Part shown: piece after piece, positions 42,583-55,034 of the stretch
Position numbering within the stretch: the stretch's first letter is position 1
Layout: the number at the start of each line of letters is the position of its first letter
Assembly (NCBI GenBank): GCA_021399445.1
Contig: JAJTUQ010000006.1
Coordinates: 1,116,001-1,180,000, forward strand
Direction: 5' to 3'
Origin: Xylogone sp. PMI_703
Lineage: Eukaryota; Ascomycota; Leotiomycetes
Length of the DNA stretch: 64,000 nucleotides
Notes under the pieces: generated by a model
Told to the model about the DNA's origin: nothing
The model's input: only the letters and a program-made list of their open reading frames with translations
Database searches by the model: none
Made by a program: the position numbers and the translations under genes

Positions 42583-43719
42583 ATGGGTAGAGGACCGTAA
42601 GTTACTCCGTTTCTCTTCATATATTACTATTTCCCGGCCCCCTTCAACCGAATTTCTGTGCGGGCTGCTTCCTTTCACTTTGGCATCCAGCAATTCTGAA
42701 TATTTTAATGGGAGCACGAACCTTAAGCATTATGAAGAGATACTTTCTCAGAATACACATGCAACATATTCTCATCATTAGACCCCCTGTACTAACCATT
42801 TGTTATACAGAAAGAAGCACCAAAAGCGCTTGAGCGCCCCTTCGCATTGGCTGCTGGACAAACTGTCCGGTGCCTATGCACCTCGCCCTTCTCCCGGTCC
42901 TCACAAGCTTCGCGACTGCATGCCACTCATTGTCTTCATTCGAAATCGCCTCAAGTATGCGCTTAACGGACGAGAGACAAAGGCTATTGTTATGCAACGT
43001 CTGATCAAGGTTGATGGCAAGGTCCGCACCGATGCCACATACCCAGCTGGTTTCATGGATGTTATCAGCATTGAGAAGACCGGCGAGCATTTCCGTCTCA
43101 TCTACGATACCAAGGGCCGTTTCACAGTCCACCGGATCCAGGCTGAGGAGGCTGAATACAAGCTTGGCAAGGTCAAGAGAGTGCAATTGGGCAAGGGCGG
43201 AATCCCATTCTTGGTCACGCACGATGCTAGAACGTAAGTTCTGTCAGACATCATTCAGCCGTTGGTCCAAGCTTTGGTCGATCCACCTCGAACGATTAGA
43301 GCTAGATCAACGGTTGCTATCCATTCCCTCTACAAGTGCTAACGTCAATTTTTTTTTTGCTATACAGTATTAGATACCCAGACCCAGCCATCAAGGTTAA
43401 TGACACCGTCAAGATCGATCTTGCTACCGGCAAGATCACCGACTTCATCAAATTCGATACCGGTGTTATTGCCATGGTCACCGGTGGTCGTAACATGGGA
43501 CGTGTTGGTGTTATTACCCACCGAGAGCGCCATGATGGAGGCTTCAACATTGTCCACATCAAGGATGCCATAGACAATTCATTTGCTACCCGGGAAAGCA
43601 ACGTTTTCGTCATTGGCTCCGAGAAGCCATGGATCTCACTGCCCAAGGGTAAGGGTGTTAAGCTTACCATTGCAGAGGAAAGAGATCGTAGACGTGCACA
43701 TGCCATTGCTGGCCATTAA
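42583..43719 (+). CDS. rps4: 40S ribosomal protein S4 (eS4)
   Basis: Exons 42583-42596, 42811-43233 and 43368-43719; introns 214 and 134 bp; 262 residues, the family's usual length. The 14-base first exon encodes MGRG and part of the next Pro codon, common for ribosomal protein genes with an early long intron. Visible: [19 protein letters not shown], the S4 RNA-binding region ([20 protein letters not shown]), KOW-like [18 protein letters not shown], and a C-terminal basic helix. eS4 binds 18S rRNA in the small subunit body. The coding region uses a visibly more restricted, C-ending codon set (AAG, GGC, ATC) than its neighbours, as expected for a highly expressed gene. Confidence 0.97.
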
Positions 43720-45611
43720 ATCATGTACTTTCAGTTACTTTGGGCTACGTGGTTGTCATCGGGACGGAGTATTGGGAAATGGCTGTGCTCGGAAATCATG
43801 CATAAGGATGCAAGTTAGCATAGCAATGCAGTATGACCAAAAATGCAAAAAAGAAGCCCCCGTACTTTGTACTTTCTCTTCTCTTAGTTCCCGTGTGTTG
43901 TTGTGTGCGGGCCTGGAACAAGTTGTGTGAACAGTCTTGATGTGCGACTTCCCCGCAGTAACTACTGCAGGAGATGTGGCAATCCCAGTTCTAAGTAGAA
44001 AACAGAACCCACGTTATTGTACCTGTGCACCCTGAACAGGTACAGGACCCAACGGCCCCAAGTAGTGTCGCTGGCTGCAAAGGAGCTGTCGGCGCGAAAC
44101 TGCATTCCCCACGTGCCTAGACGTGGAACCCGGAAGGCATCCCCCCCCCTCTTGGAAGAAGCTGACCTACAGCCAGTCAGTCGAATGGTGCTAGTACTGT
44201 ATGCTAGGCCTAGTACCGGCAGACCTGCGACAAGCACGACCAACTTTTTTTTACATCACGAGGCGTATCCGACCGTGAGGGGAAGTTGGATAACCTCTGG
44301 GGGCCAGATGTGCTGTAGTACGGCACGGCTAGCCCTGAGGGTGATTATTGGAAACAAGATTCCAGCAGCCTTGATTGACCCGGCCTGGATCTCAGAGCGT
44401 GAACCATTGGGGGTTATTTCGCATAAAGTTTCCATAAGGTAAGAACAATGCGTGATGATGAGAGGAGTAATATCGGGAAAGGAACTTGGCTGGTGAGTCA
44501 AGAGAGAAAGGTATGAAGCATTTTGTCCATTTGAACGGGCAATGGGAAAGTTCGAGAAAATACCCTAGTCCGCAATGGCGATTCTCACTCCAACAAGCCC
44601 GAAAGTAAGGGCTGGATCGAAGCTGATTATTAAAGGTACGAAATTGGCAGAGAATTTGACACTAAATAAGGCGCAACTCATACAGGTGGATTCCTGTCAC
44701 TCACCCTCATCTTCTGACCACCAAGTTGGTGCTGCAGAGCGCTGGACTAGTTCTCCAGCAAGTAGCACGGCATCCAGGCGGCTGTGGGGGAGTAGCGGTA
44801 TTGTTTAGTGGCCCTGGATGCCTGAGCTGAATCCAGCTTCAGGGTGGTCATTCGCTAACTCTTCAGGGCCAAAGGCTCATCTAACGCATGCTGGCAGGCT
44901 GAGTGGGGTCCGCGGCGGTGACTACCACGGTTGTAGGAGCCAGCGCGGCCGTACTTGGGGTAACGGGCCATCCCTAACCATGGCTGGGAGGACAGGGACG
45001 ACTGCACTGCTCACCTCTCTTACTACTGACAGACTGGGAGAAGCAAAAAAAAGAGTGGGATGTTGTCTGGAGAATGGGATATAGTCCGGCCTAGTGGAGG
45101 AAGAAGGCTGTGGTTCTCTTCCACCATGACATATATAGCTTCTCCAGTCCCCCATTCATGGCGTGGACAGATCCCACTGAGTTTGATACTCTAACAGCCT
45201 TGCTATATGTACGTGGAAGATAAGTTAGGGGTAGTATCAATTACCAAATTTCCCTTCACAAATCCAGATCTAACAGGCGCCGGCGACGGTCACTGCAAAC
45301 TTGAGCCAGGTAACTGGTCTTGTGAGGTAGAGGAGGAACAGAGTATATACTATAAGGCGGCTAGCAGTCTCCGAGTATCGGCTTAGAACCGCTGAGTCTG
45401 CAATTGATCAATCCTAGTTCTCGCTGGCCATATCACTTCACTACAGAAGAACCCAGCTGAACGGTGTATACTCACTCCATCAGGAGATACACTCCCAGAC
45501 TACTCCGACGACATCGAACTGACGACGAGGATCTCGCCCAGTCTCACAGGACGGGCAATAATAATCATTTCGTCTAATTTACGGCTTGCAGGTCTGTAAA
45601 GCAGCGCTGAT
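43720..45611. other. Long spacer between RPS4 and DLD1
   Basis: About 1.9 kb with higher GC than the rest of the region. Several short ORFs on both strands (for example 44017-44442) lack any family signature. Probably contains the DLD1 promoter and leader. No repeat or RNA gene recognised. Confidence 0.5.
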
Positions 45612-47507
45612 ATGATGTCCTTATGCAGCAAGATCTCGGGAAATTTCCGGCTGACAAGGCCTCTCCCCTCAGGTTCCAAACTGATCATAAACTGGACGGG
45701 TAGTCCAGCTTACCATCGCTGTCGCTGGCTCTCTTCCTCCTCAAAGAGAGGAAGCAGCGGTGCATCTCCCGTCATACATACTCATAAAGCAGGATGGTCA
45801 ACAGGGCGTGTGGTGTTAGTTGCTGCTGCCGCTGCTGCCGCGGCTTATGCAGCGGCTGTGGCTCAGGGGGGATCAGGTAATCGAGACTATTCTAGTCCTC
45901 AGAAATTTTCTGGTTTGAAGTTTGCTAGTATAGATGATATGAAGGCTGTAAGTATAATGCTACTGGTTTCTTGTAGGTTGGGTTGTTAAACGAGAATGGC
46001 AGGCCATCAGACAAATACGTGAGGTCCTGGGCGAGGAAGCTCTCTCAACCGATCCCGAAGACTTGAAAGCTCACGGGTACTCTGAATGGTCATCAACTAA
46101 TGATGGCTTACCGGTTGCGGTGGCTTACCCCAAGACCACTGAGGATGTATCTCAGATAGCCAAGATTTGCAACAAGTATCGGGTCCCCATCATCCCGTTT
46201 TCTGGTGGCTCCAGTCTGGAAGGCAATTTTTCGGCACCTTATGGAGGCATCAGTGTTGACTTTGCCTTTATGGATAAGATTCTAAGTTTCCATGAGGACG
46301 ACATGGATATTGTCGTGCAGCCATCTGTTTCGTGGATGGAACTTAATGAGGAGCTGGCAAAACGCCAAACAGGTCTTTTCTTCCCAGTTGACCCCGGTCC
46401 AAGCGCCAAAATAGGGGGAATGGTAGGCACTAATTGTTCAGGAACCAATGCTGTCCGTTATGGTACAATGAAGGACTGGGTCATCAACCTTACTGTTGTC
46501 CTTGCTGATGGTACGGTGATTAAGACCAAGCGCCGTCCAAGAAAAACTTCTGCGGGATACAATTTGAACAGTCTCTTTGTCGGCTCCGAAGGTACCTTGG
46601 GATTGGTTACTGAAATAACTCTCAAATTGGCTGTAGTTCCACAGGAGTACTCCGTTGCTGTCGTGACATTCCCTAGTATACGTGATGCCGCCAGTGCTGC
46701 TGCAAGTGTTATGCGGGCAGGAATACAGGTTGCCGCTATGGTAGAGAACCTCCGTCCCTATTTTCAACAACCACAATCATTGTGACTGATAATATCATGC
46801 AGGAAATAATGGACGAAGTACAGATGAAGGTAGTCAATTTATCAGGATTCACGGCACCTCGGAAGTGGAAAGAGCTGCCAACTCTATTTTTCAAGTTCTC
46901 AGGAACCAAAGCTGGAGTAAAGGAAAATATCGCAATGGTATCTGCCATTGCAAAAGCACATAATGGAGGTGACTTTGAATTTGCAAAAGATGCCATGGAG
47001 CAAAAACTCCTGTGGAGCGCAAGAAAGGAGAGTCTGTGGAGCATGCTAGCACTGAGGAAAGAAGGAAGTGAAGTGTGGAGCACCGACGTTGCGGTTCCAT
47101 TCAGTAGATTGGCTGATATCATTGAGGTGAGTAAGAAGGAAATGGACGACTTAGGTCTGTTTGCAAGTGTTCTTGGTCACATTGGAGATGGAAATTTCCA
47201 CGAGAGTATCATGTATGACCGAAGGGTGCCTGGAGAAAGAGAAAAGGTCGAAAAATGCGTAAAGAATATGGTTGTAAGGGCACTGGAGATGGAGGGAACA
47301 TGCACAGTGAGTATCTTTCCCATCCGATTGATCCTGCAGTGTTGTTGATACTCCATATAGGGTGAGCATGGCGTCGGTATCGGGAAAAAAGAGTCGCTTC
47401 TCCTTGAGGTCGGTCCTGACACTCTTGGAGTTATGAAATCCGTAAAGCAGGCATTGGATCCCTACTGGATCATGAATCCAGGAAAGATCATGGATGTTCC
47501 ATCGTAG
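45612..47507 (+). CDS. DLD1: Mitochondrial D-lactate dehydrogenase (cytochrome)
   Basis: Exons 45612-45947, 46003-46740, 46803-47306 and 47361-47507; introns 55, 62 and 54 bp; 574 residues. The presequence is Arg/Ser-rich, followed by an alanine-rich membrane anchor ([17 protein letters not shown]) placing it in the inner membrane. The FAD-binding PCMH domain includes [53 protein letters not shown] and [19 protein letters not shown]. The C-terminal catalytic part has [13 protein letters not shown] and the spliced [13 protein letters not shown] motif, ending [14 protein letters not shown]. It oxidises D-lactate to pyruvate and passes electrons to cytochrome c. The first acceptor was chosen to give [13 protein letters not shown] in frame. 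Confidence 0.93.
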
Positions 47508-48968
47508 AATAGGTATCCTAATGATCGTCGGTGTAAGATAACGAAGGAGAGTAAACCGTTCTTTTATATTTCAAGCGTTTGTGTCCATTTGCTGGATTGG
47601 GCGCTGTATAATCAAGTGGCCTCCCGATCTCCTTTCTCCGCTATGCTCAATAGTCACGACACTGGTGGGTCCATATACTTATTTTCTTCGCTGATAACAC
47701 ATGTTATGGTTTCATGTCTCTTGCCTAACTTTCATGCGCATGGGAGTCGATCCTCTTTGCTGACTTGTTTTGGTTTATTTTGCTTTTTCTTATCCCGTTT
47801 TGAAATTGAATATAGAACTACTGCACTCTGCCGTTGTGGAGATCTTTCGTTTGGCATGCGTTGTTATACGCACAGAATGAAGTAGAAATAATGACTAAAA
47901 GTAAACACTGGGAGAACGCTGAAAACAGATTGATATACACTGCTCGAGGGTAAAAGTATTCGAAACGCAGCTTCGCCAGTCATTCGTCGGGGACAGTGAC
48001 AGAGGCTGGATTTAATTGTTTACAAAACTAAGAGGGACCCGAAGCATTAAAAAAAATCTAATTGCAAGGTGTGTGGTATTCTCTGGATTTATAACACTTG
48101 CAATGCTAATTGAGAATCATATTGACCTCCCTGTGTTAGGGAGTGCAGTAGAGTTCTGAAATCTTCGCAACAAGTCCAAATACTATAGGCCTGCACTGTC
48201 CCTCAATGATTAATATGTGTAGGCTTCACCTGTCTCACAATGTATAGACTTAGGTAATTACGAAGACTTAGATCTTGCAGATAGAAAAAACTTATGCTAT
48301 TTTCAAACCTGGGTACCATTGAGTGCTGCAATAAGCTCGGGTCTGATTTGCATTCAACGATTCATAGGTTTAATGAATCAACAGACAGTTGATTATAGAA
48401 ATTATTCGTAGGTATCCTTGCAGATTTTGTTAAAATGGCCTCTTACTTTGTTCTGCATGGTATATAGATAACGCTGTGCTCCAGATATTCTTTCTTGGAG
48501 AAGTAAAACGGTCTATCAGCCCCTTTCTTCATATTTCATCCCAACAGTGACGGTAGGTTTGTTTCGGTTGTTTGATATAAAATATAGCACACTTCGGAAA
48601 CAAACCTGAAAGGAAAGTGGCTGCCGCCATCTGCCGCAGCCACCAACTACTGTTTGACTGCAATTGTGATGCTTTCAGTGTTTGCATGTTTCTTCATTCC
48701 ACAAGATAATTCCTTTCTGCCACGATACTTTGAGTTTGATTATCTTTCAAGATACCAGTGCACTTACCAAACACTATTAAATATTCCTGAAGGACATAGA
48801 AGCATAAGGAGTATTTCATTAAAATCGGAAATTATTCAAGACTTCTTGTAGTGAATCATCCTACATTCGGCGTTATTCACTTTTGCGCATGTAACCCTCC
48901 ATATCAAAACCCGCAGTGTTTCAATTCACTATACAGAGTGAGACATCACAAAATTCACTTTCACACAA
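47508..48968. other. AT-rich intergenic region before the RdRP gene
   Basis: About 1.46 kb without a convincing gene. A near-perfect 13-bp stem (AGGTTTGTTTCGG at 48555-48567 against CGGAAACAAACCT at 48595-48607) with a 27-base loop is present. The rest is likely DLD1 3' flank and RdRP promoter. Confidence 0.5.
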
Positions 48969-51900
48969 ATGGGCCATGCGTCTCAAAGATTTGAAGTGGT
49001 GCAACCTCAGCACGTCACTTACAAAAAGCACCCCAATTATATCATTCAGCGACCCATATCAAGGAGAACCATCAACATGAGTCAAACGCCACCCAGAATG
49101 GCCCCTGGCCCACAAGCTATAGCAAGAGTTTCTGGTCCACATACTCTCTCAACCGGCGAACCACTCCTCCAACAACAACATGACTGGCAGACGTGGCCAG
49201 AGCTCGCAGTTAAAGTTCGAGGTCTACATCCGAGCACGGGGACGTGGGAGCTGTGGCGCACCTTTGAACGGGAAGGAAATATTGTGTTCATTGAGCTCTT
49301 CCAAAACCGCTTTGGAAATAGAGATGGGAACGCAGTGATCAGATTTCAACCACCTCCTGCCAGGGCCTTTTGGGTTGGTGGTTACTACACTATAGAAAGC
49401 CTAGATGGTCTTAATTGGTATCAGGTTCGAGTAGATCCTGATCCAGTATCCCATTCTTCGAAAGTCCAAAGCCCAACCAGGAAACACATATTTTATGACA
49501 GGAGGATGACTTTGTTCCCTAACTCCCTTTCTTTTGGGGTTCTGCTACATCCAACTTCAGTGATGCCAATGCGGACAGTTGAGGCTGATGGTACACGGGA
49601 TATATTCTTCACCATTGATCTTGAGAAGAAAAAACTCGTGGTTAACTTCAAAATTATGACACGGGTGACAACCAACAGTAGTGATACTTTAGCCAAAGAG
49701 CATGGCTCCAGTGGTGCCGATTTAGAGCGTCGCCGATACTTTTTTGAGGTCCCCCTTACACAGATCAAAACTATCTACCGAGTGGATCTGGACAGTAAAA
49801 AATTCTATTTACTCATTTCTGTGGAGAGCCCACCAATGTACTTTCGGAAAAGCAATGATGACCAATCTAGTCATCAGCCTGACAGCGCGATTTGGACCGA
49901 ATTTGAGTCCTGGTATAGGTCGACAGCAATTACACTAAATCCTCAAAAACTTCAGGATATGCCTCTATCTCTTCATAATGAGGAGGCCGTTATTGATATA
50001 GGTGGGCATGGTATTATTACTTCTCTTCAATCACATTGACTAGTTTTAGGTCGTTGGACAATATATCGACTCCTTTTCCATCAAACAGAAAACTCCAAAG
50101 CTACATATGATATGATAGTACAGGCTTTGGAAGATCATAATATTCGTTTCACTGGCCTAAATGAAATGAGGTTTTTAACAAGCAATCCACCAGAGATTTG
50201 GAATTTGCTCGCTGAGTCAAAGGATAATAGCATTATACTGCCGTTCAAGGTAAGATACCAGCTGGAAGTATGCATATCACGCAACATCATCAATGAGCAC
50301 AACATCACTAGCTCCTTCATTATGTCGTTGGCAGAACTTGCAGAGAGGGATGCAGATAGGGCCAGAATGATTCTCGAATATTGCGCTGAGAAGAAGAGGC
50401 GAATTTATGATCCGATGACAATATTTCGAGACAGAGAAGCGTTGGTTTACTTTTCGACAACAAGGATCCCCCATTACTGTGCCTACTCTCGCAAGGTCAC
50501 CGTGACGCCGAGTACGCTTCTATTTAACTCACCTACAGTAGAAACGACCAATAGAGTTCTACGGAAATATGCACGAGAACATGCAGATGGTCGTTTTTTA
50601 CGAGTGCAGTTCACTGGGGAAGTCGCAGAAGTAGGTGTTAGATCTCATATTCATTATTCATACTTATAGAGCTATCAGGGTCGGATTAATTCGTTGCCAA
50701 ACCAACCTCGCAATGATGAACTATACACTCGTGTTTACAGAACACTATCAAACGGAATTCGGATTGGTGAGCGCCATTATGAGTTTCTTGCCTTTGGGAA
50801 CTCCCAGTTTAGAGAAAATAGTGCATACTTTTTCTGCCCTACAGAGGATCTATCTTGCGATGATATCCGTGGATGGATGGGTGATTTTACACATATCAAA
50901 TGCGTTGCAAAATACGCAGCAAGGCTTGGTCAATGCTTTTCAACAACCCGTGCGATCAAAGGAGCAGAACCAGAGATAGTTGAGATACCAGACATAGAGA
51001 GAAATGGTTGCTGCTTCAGTGACGGTGTTGGCAAAATTTCCCGAACACTTGCACAAAGGATTGCTTCTGAACTTCGAATTTTATCTACAGTTCCTTCTGT
51101 TTTTCAATTCCGACTGGCTGGTTATAAGGGCATTCTTGTTATATCACCGGATGCAAAAGAGAGAGAGATCCACTTACGAAAAAGCCAGCAGAAATTCACT
51201 ACCTTATATTCAGGTCTAGAGATTATTAAGTGGTCTCGATTTTCTTGCGCAACACTCAACAGGCAGACTATTCTCATCTTGTCTGCGCTAGGGATTCCAG
51301 ATTATGTCTTTCACGAAATGCTTGCAGAACAACTTTCTAGTTACCAGCGGGCGATGGAGGATGAGTCTATAGCCGTCGAACTTCTAACACGATATGTGGA
51401 CGATAACTATGTGACAATGGGGATGTCGAGCATGATTCTGAATGGATTCATGACATATAGGGACCCATTTGTTCTATCATTACTCAAGTTGTGGAGGGCG
51501 TGGTCGATTAAACTCTTGAAAGAAAAGGCTAAAATCATAGTCGAGAACGGGGCTTTTGTCTTTGGTTGCGTTGATGAATCCAGTAAATTGCGCGGCTATT
51601 CAAAATCATCTATTCAAACTGGTGCCACTATCGAGGAGGAGCAATTACCGGAAATATTTATTCAGGTTCCGGACAAGCGCGATCGTCAGCGTTATATTGT
51701 TATTGAAGGGATATGTCTCGTAGGACGGAATCCATCGCTGCACCCCGGAGACATCCGTGTTGTTCGGGCGATTGACGTGCCTGAATTGCATCATCTGCGA
51801 GATGTGGTCGTCTTCCCGCAGACTGGTGATCGAGACATACCTAGTATGTGCTCAGGAGGAGACCTTGATGGAGATGATTATTTCGTGATATGGGATAAAA

Positions 51901-53390
51901 GATTATGGCCTTCAGAATGGAACTGCGAACCAATGAACTACGAAGCAATAGCCCCTAGGGAGCTTCAAAGACCAGTAAAAGTGACTGATTTGATGAAGTT
52001 CTTTGTTCGCTACATGAAAAATGATACACTGCCAACGATTGCCCATGCTCATATAGCTCAGGCTGATATCCTAGATTTGGGAGTTAAAGACACAAAATGT
52101 GAGTTTAATGCTTCTCTATCATTCCGGTCTGAGAACTTGTTATGCTGACTCGTATATCCAGGTTTGCAGTTAGCAGAACTACATTCAAGAGCAGTTGATT
52201 ATGTGAAGAGTGGCTGGCCTGCGGAGATGCCTAAAGATTTGAGGCCTAGAAAATGGCCTCATTTTATGGAAAAGCGTCACAAGGAGTCCTCTACGTATCA
52301 CTCAACGAAAATCTTGGGTCAATTGTACGACCGAGTCGAGACTATTGGTTTTGCTCCAGAATATGAGGCGCCTTTCGACCAACGGATCTTGCAGGCGTAT
52401 AGATTGGAGAAGGATATCCTAGTCAGCGCAAAAGAAGTCAAGGCCCAGTATGATACTGCTATGCGTCGAGTAATGGCACAGCATGATATTGAGACGGAGT
52501 TTGAAGTATGGACGGCTTTTGTCCTATCCAAACCCAGGGTCGGTAGTGACTATAAAGTCCAAGAGGAGATTGGAAGGGTTTCTGAAGCTCTTAAGGAGAG
52601 ATTCCGCATTGTGTGTATTGAGAAGGCCGGAAGCGATAAACCTTCTATCTTAGGCCCATTTATTGCTGCAATGTATCAGATCACGAAAGAGGAAATGGAC
52701 ACGGCCTTATTAGAATGCAGATCATTCAAAATAGTAGGAGGTAGAGAGGTATCAATCAGGAAAATGGAACCTCGGTACATGCCGTTGATGAGCTTTCCCT
52801 GGTTGTTTGATAGGGAACTTGGCAAGATTGCAGTAGGTTGGCTTGGAGCAGGAGGGCAGACGAGAGTTGAATCTATTGACCTAGACCAACAAACAGAAGT
52901 GCACAGCTCCGGAAACCCGGAACAAGAACGGTCTGACTACGCGGACCCAAGTCAGGATGAGCTACAACAAATTAATACTAAAGATCTCGATGCAGAACAT
53001 CAGTATGCTACGGATGGTCACGGCCTTCCTGGACTACAAACGGTCGATCACAAGGCTGACTACTCGGTTACGTCTGATCAAAGTTCTGAAAGGATGATAC
53101 TTGAGATTAATCATCCGCAGGATGCTCATGCCACAAACAAACAGCCCCAAACCTCACAACTAGCGCAGAACTCAAATTTCTCAATCACAGATCTGGAACC
53201 TCTAGAAACGGATGCGGATGCACTTCATGTTCTACATCAATCCGACAATACGGAAAGAGCTCCATTGAATTTGAAATTCACAGAGATTGCAGATATGTGT
53301 GTCGAGGAGGGCATCGTGGAAGAAGTGACAGCGGAGGCAACCCAGGGTGAATCATCTCTTGAGAAGCTGACACGGCTATTAGAACTATAA
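48969..53390 (+). CDS. Cellular RNA-dependent RNA polymerase (RNA silencing)
   Basis: Exons 48969-50001, 50050-50630, 50670-52098 and 52162-53390; introns 48, 39 and 63 bp; 1,423 residues. A downstream Met at 49077 is an alternative start. The N-terminus has an RRM-like segment (LAVKVRGLHPSTGTWELWRTFERE). The conserved RdRP region includes GCCFSDGVGKIS, FQFRLAGYKGILVISP, FVFGCVDESSKLRGY, RNPSLHPGDIRVVRAI and the catalytic SGGDLDGDDYFV (DLDGD at ~936-940), all intact. These enzymes copy aberrant single-stranded RNA into dsRNA for Dicer, in quelling, meiotic silencing or heterochromatin formation. Exon architecture and motifs are those of eukaryotic cellular RdRPs of the SAD-1/RRP-3/QDE-1 group; which branch is unclear. 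The last ~170 residues are polar and poorly structured. Confidence 0.93.
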
Positions 53391-54078
53391 GGTCCATAGT
53401 CTAATCTGTAAATACAGCTCTTCTAACGTAGTGTTAGCCTGGTACTGCTGGGGACTCTAAATGCTACAAGAGTTTTACATCCTTAGAGGAACCGTTATCT
53501 CAGTAGATGCTATTGATCTTTGAAAAATTATTTGACTTTCTGCAATAACGCTGGTTAGAATGTTGGCTGGTTGATATCATAGCGCTCGCAATCGAACAGG
53601 ACGTGTAAGGCAGGGTCTTTTGCAATTGTGAAGGTTAGAATTCCGAAATCACATTCTATATCTTCGGTGCAAGTGTCTACCGTACAGGATCCGCTCCATA
53701 TTCGGGGGGTAGAATCGGATTCACCATCGATTCATAGAATAACGTATCATAAGATTCTTTGAGTGGAGTATATAGTCCGTTGATAGAAGCCTGCTATATC
53801 TTCTTATAAGATAAACTGAGTTGATGAGTTGTCCCTCATCGCGACTTCCCAACTTGCATCTGGTTTATTTTTAAGTTAGCAGGGAGTTGGTAGGATATCC
53901 GCGCGTATCTATCACGGTGACTGAAAGATCACTCTTGATGATATAATACGCCGTCATAGTAGCAGTGCAGTCAAGTCATGGGAAGTGGAACGGACCTCTG
54001 CCCAAGACCTGGAGCGAGCGATTCAAATGCCCTTCTCTCGAAATCGCTTTAGGAATATATCGAGATGCAAAATGATGG
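53391..54078. other. Intergenic, convergent RdRP/AIM11
   Basis: 3' flanks of both genes. AT-rich; nothing recognised. Confidence 0.45.
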
Positions 54079-54588
54079 TTAGGACTTATCATCGCTACCT
54101 CTTCCTTTCTTCGACTTCTGCTTCTCCTCTTTCCTTGCCAAAACGGTGGCCAGCCACTCTTCTAATTCCTCTTCAGCATCATTCGCTGATACACCATTCC
54201 CGTCGATGCCAAGACCTCCTCTAATTTTTTTCCTCATGTCTTCCAGGGAAGAAATGTCAAAGGCCCACAATAGTCCCCCACTGACCATCATGCTTATGCT
54301 AAGGACGTTTATTGTGGCTATGTTGAGTGCCTCAAACGCTTCTAGAGCTCCGTTGACATTGCCTACGGGTCGATTCGAAGGGTGATAGAACTTCGGAATG
54401 GAGGCCTTATATCGCCGTACAAGTGATCGCCTAGTTACTAAAGTTGAAAGGGCAAAAAATGAGGCTCCAGCAAAAAATAAGGATAACTGTTTGCGGGAAC
54501 GTGCTGAGAAGATGGAGGTTTGGGGCCCGGAAGATGTTCCCGGGCTTGATGGATTCTTGGAATCATCCGCATCAGCCATGGAGAGCAT
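54079..54588 (-). CDS. AIM11: Aim11-like mitochondrial membrane protein
   Basis: Single exon of 169 residues from ATG 54588 (or 54579, three codons later). After ~30 polar residues come two hydrophobic spans, LSLFFAGASFFALSTLVTRR and ALNIATINVLSISMMVSGG(LLWAF), joined by a basic/Pro loop (YKASIPKFYHPSNRPVGNVNG). This two-span layout with KFY/NRP in the loop matches the fungal Altered Inheritance of Mitochondria 11 family. The C-terminus is charged with EELEEWLATVLARKEEKQK. The molecular role in mitochondrial inheritance is not defined even in yeast. Confidence 0.85.
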   Translation of the reverse strand: MLSMADADDSKNPSSPGTSSGPQTSIFSARSRKQLSLFFAGASFFALSTLVTRRSLVRRYKASIPKFYHPSNRPVGNVNGALEAFEALNIATINVLSISMMVSGGLLWAFDISSLEDMRKKIRGGLGIDGNGVSANDAEEELEEWLATVLARKEEKQKSKKGRGSDDKS

Positions 54589-55034
54589 CTGAAAAGGTAA
54601 CCTTGGCGGTTCAGAAGCGAAACCCACACAATTGGTATTACCAGCGGAATATAATGGTAATAAACCTGCCGTTTGAGGGATTGTTCCCTGAAGATGTTGT
54701 GATACAGAAGAAATAATTCCTCAAGCTGTACATTTCAGGACTAGCGCAATACGTTAGACTTCGATGAAGTCGGAAAGTGGACAATTATTTCTCCGATGTC
54801 TTTCGCACTTTTCCCTCTAGTGCCTGCGGGATGCTCCGCAGCCTGTCGAGATTTGTGTGTAGTTCCACCTGGATTTAATTTTCCTTATCTACAACGAGCT
54901 ACCTTTTCTCAACACATTGTTCTCCCAAAGAATGATCTAGAGACTTATATGGGATGATAACGACAGATTAATACGAGTACTTGTTCGAGCCTAACCGAAT
55001 TTTCTGGGGAACCACTGTTCTCCCCTCTATCTTC
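54589..55034. promoter_or_regulatory. Divergent spacer AIM11/RIM2
   Basis: 446 bases between start codons; promoters for both. No motif assigned. Confidence 0.4.

Noticed and set aside
44017..44442. 141-codon plus-strand ORF between RPS4 and DLD1
   Set aside because: No domain, no splice-extended continuation, and a competing minus-strand frame of similar quality.
48969..53390. Endogenised viral polymerase
   Set aside because: Motif set (DLDGD), RRM-like N-terminus and spliceosomal introns are those of cellular eukaryotic RdRPs, not viral replicases.
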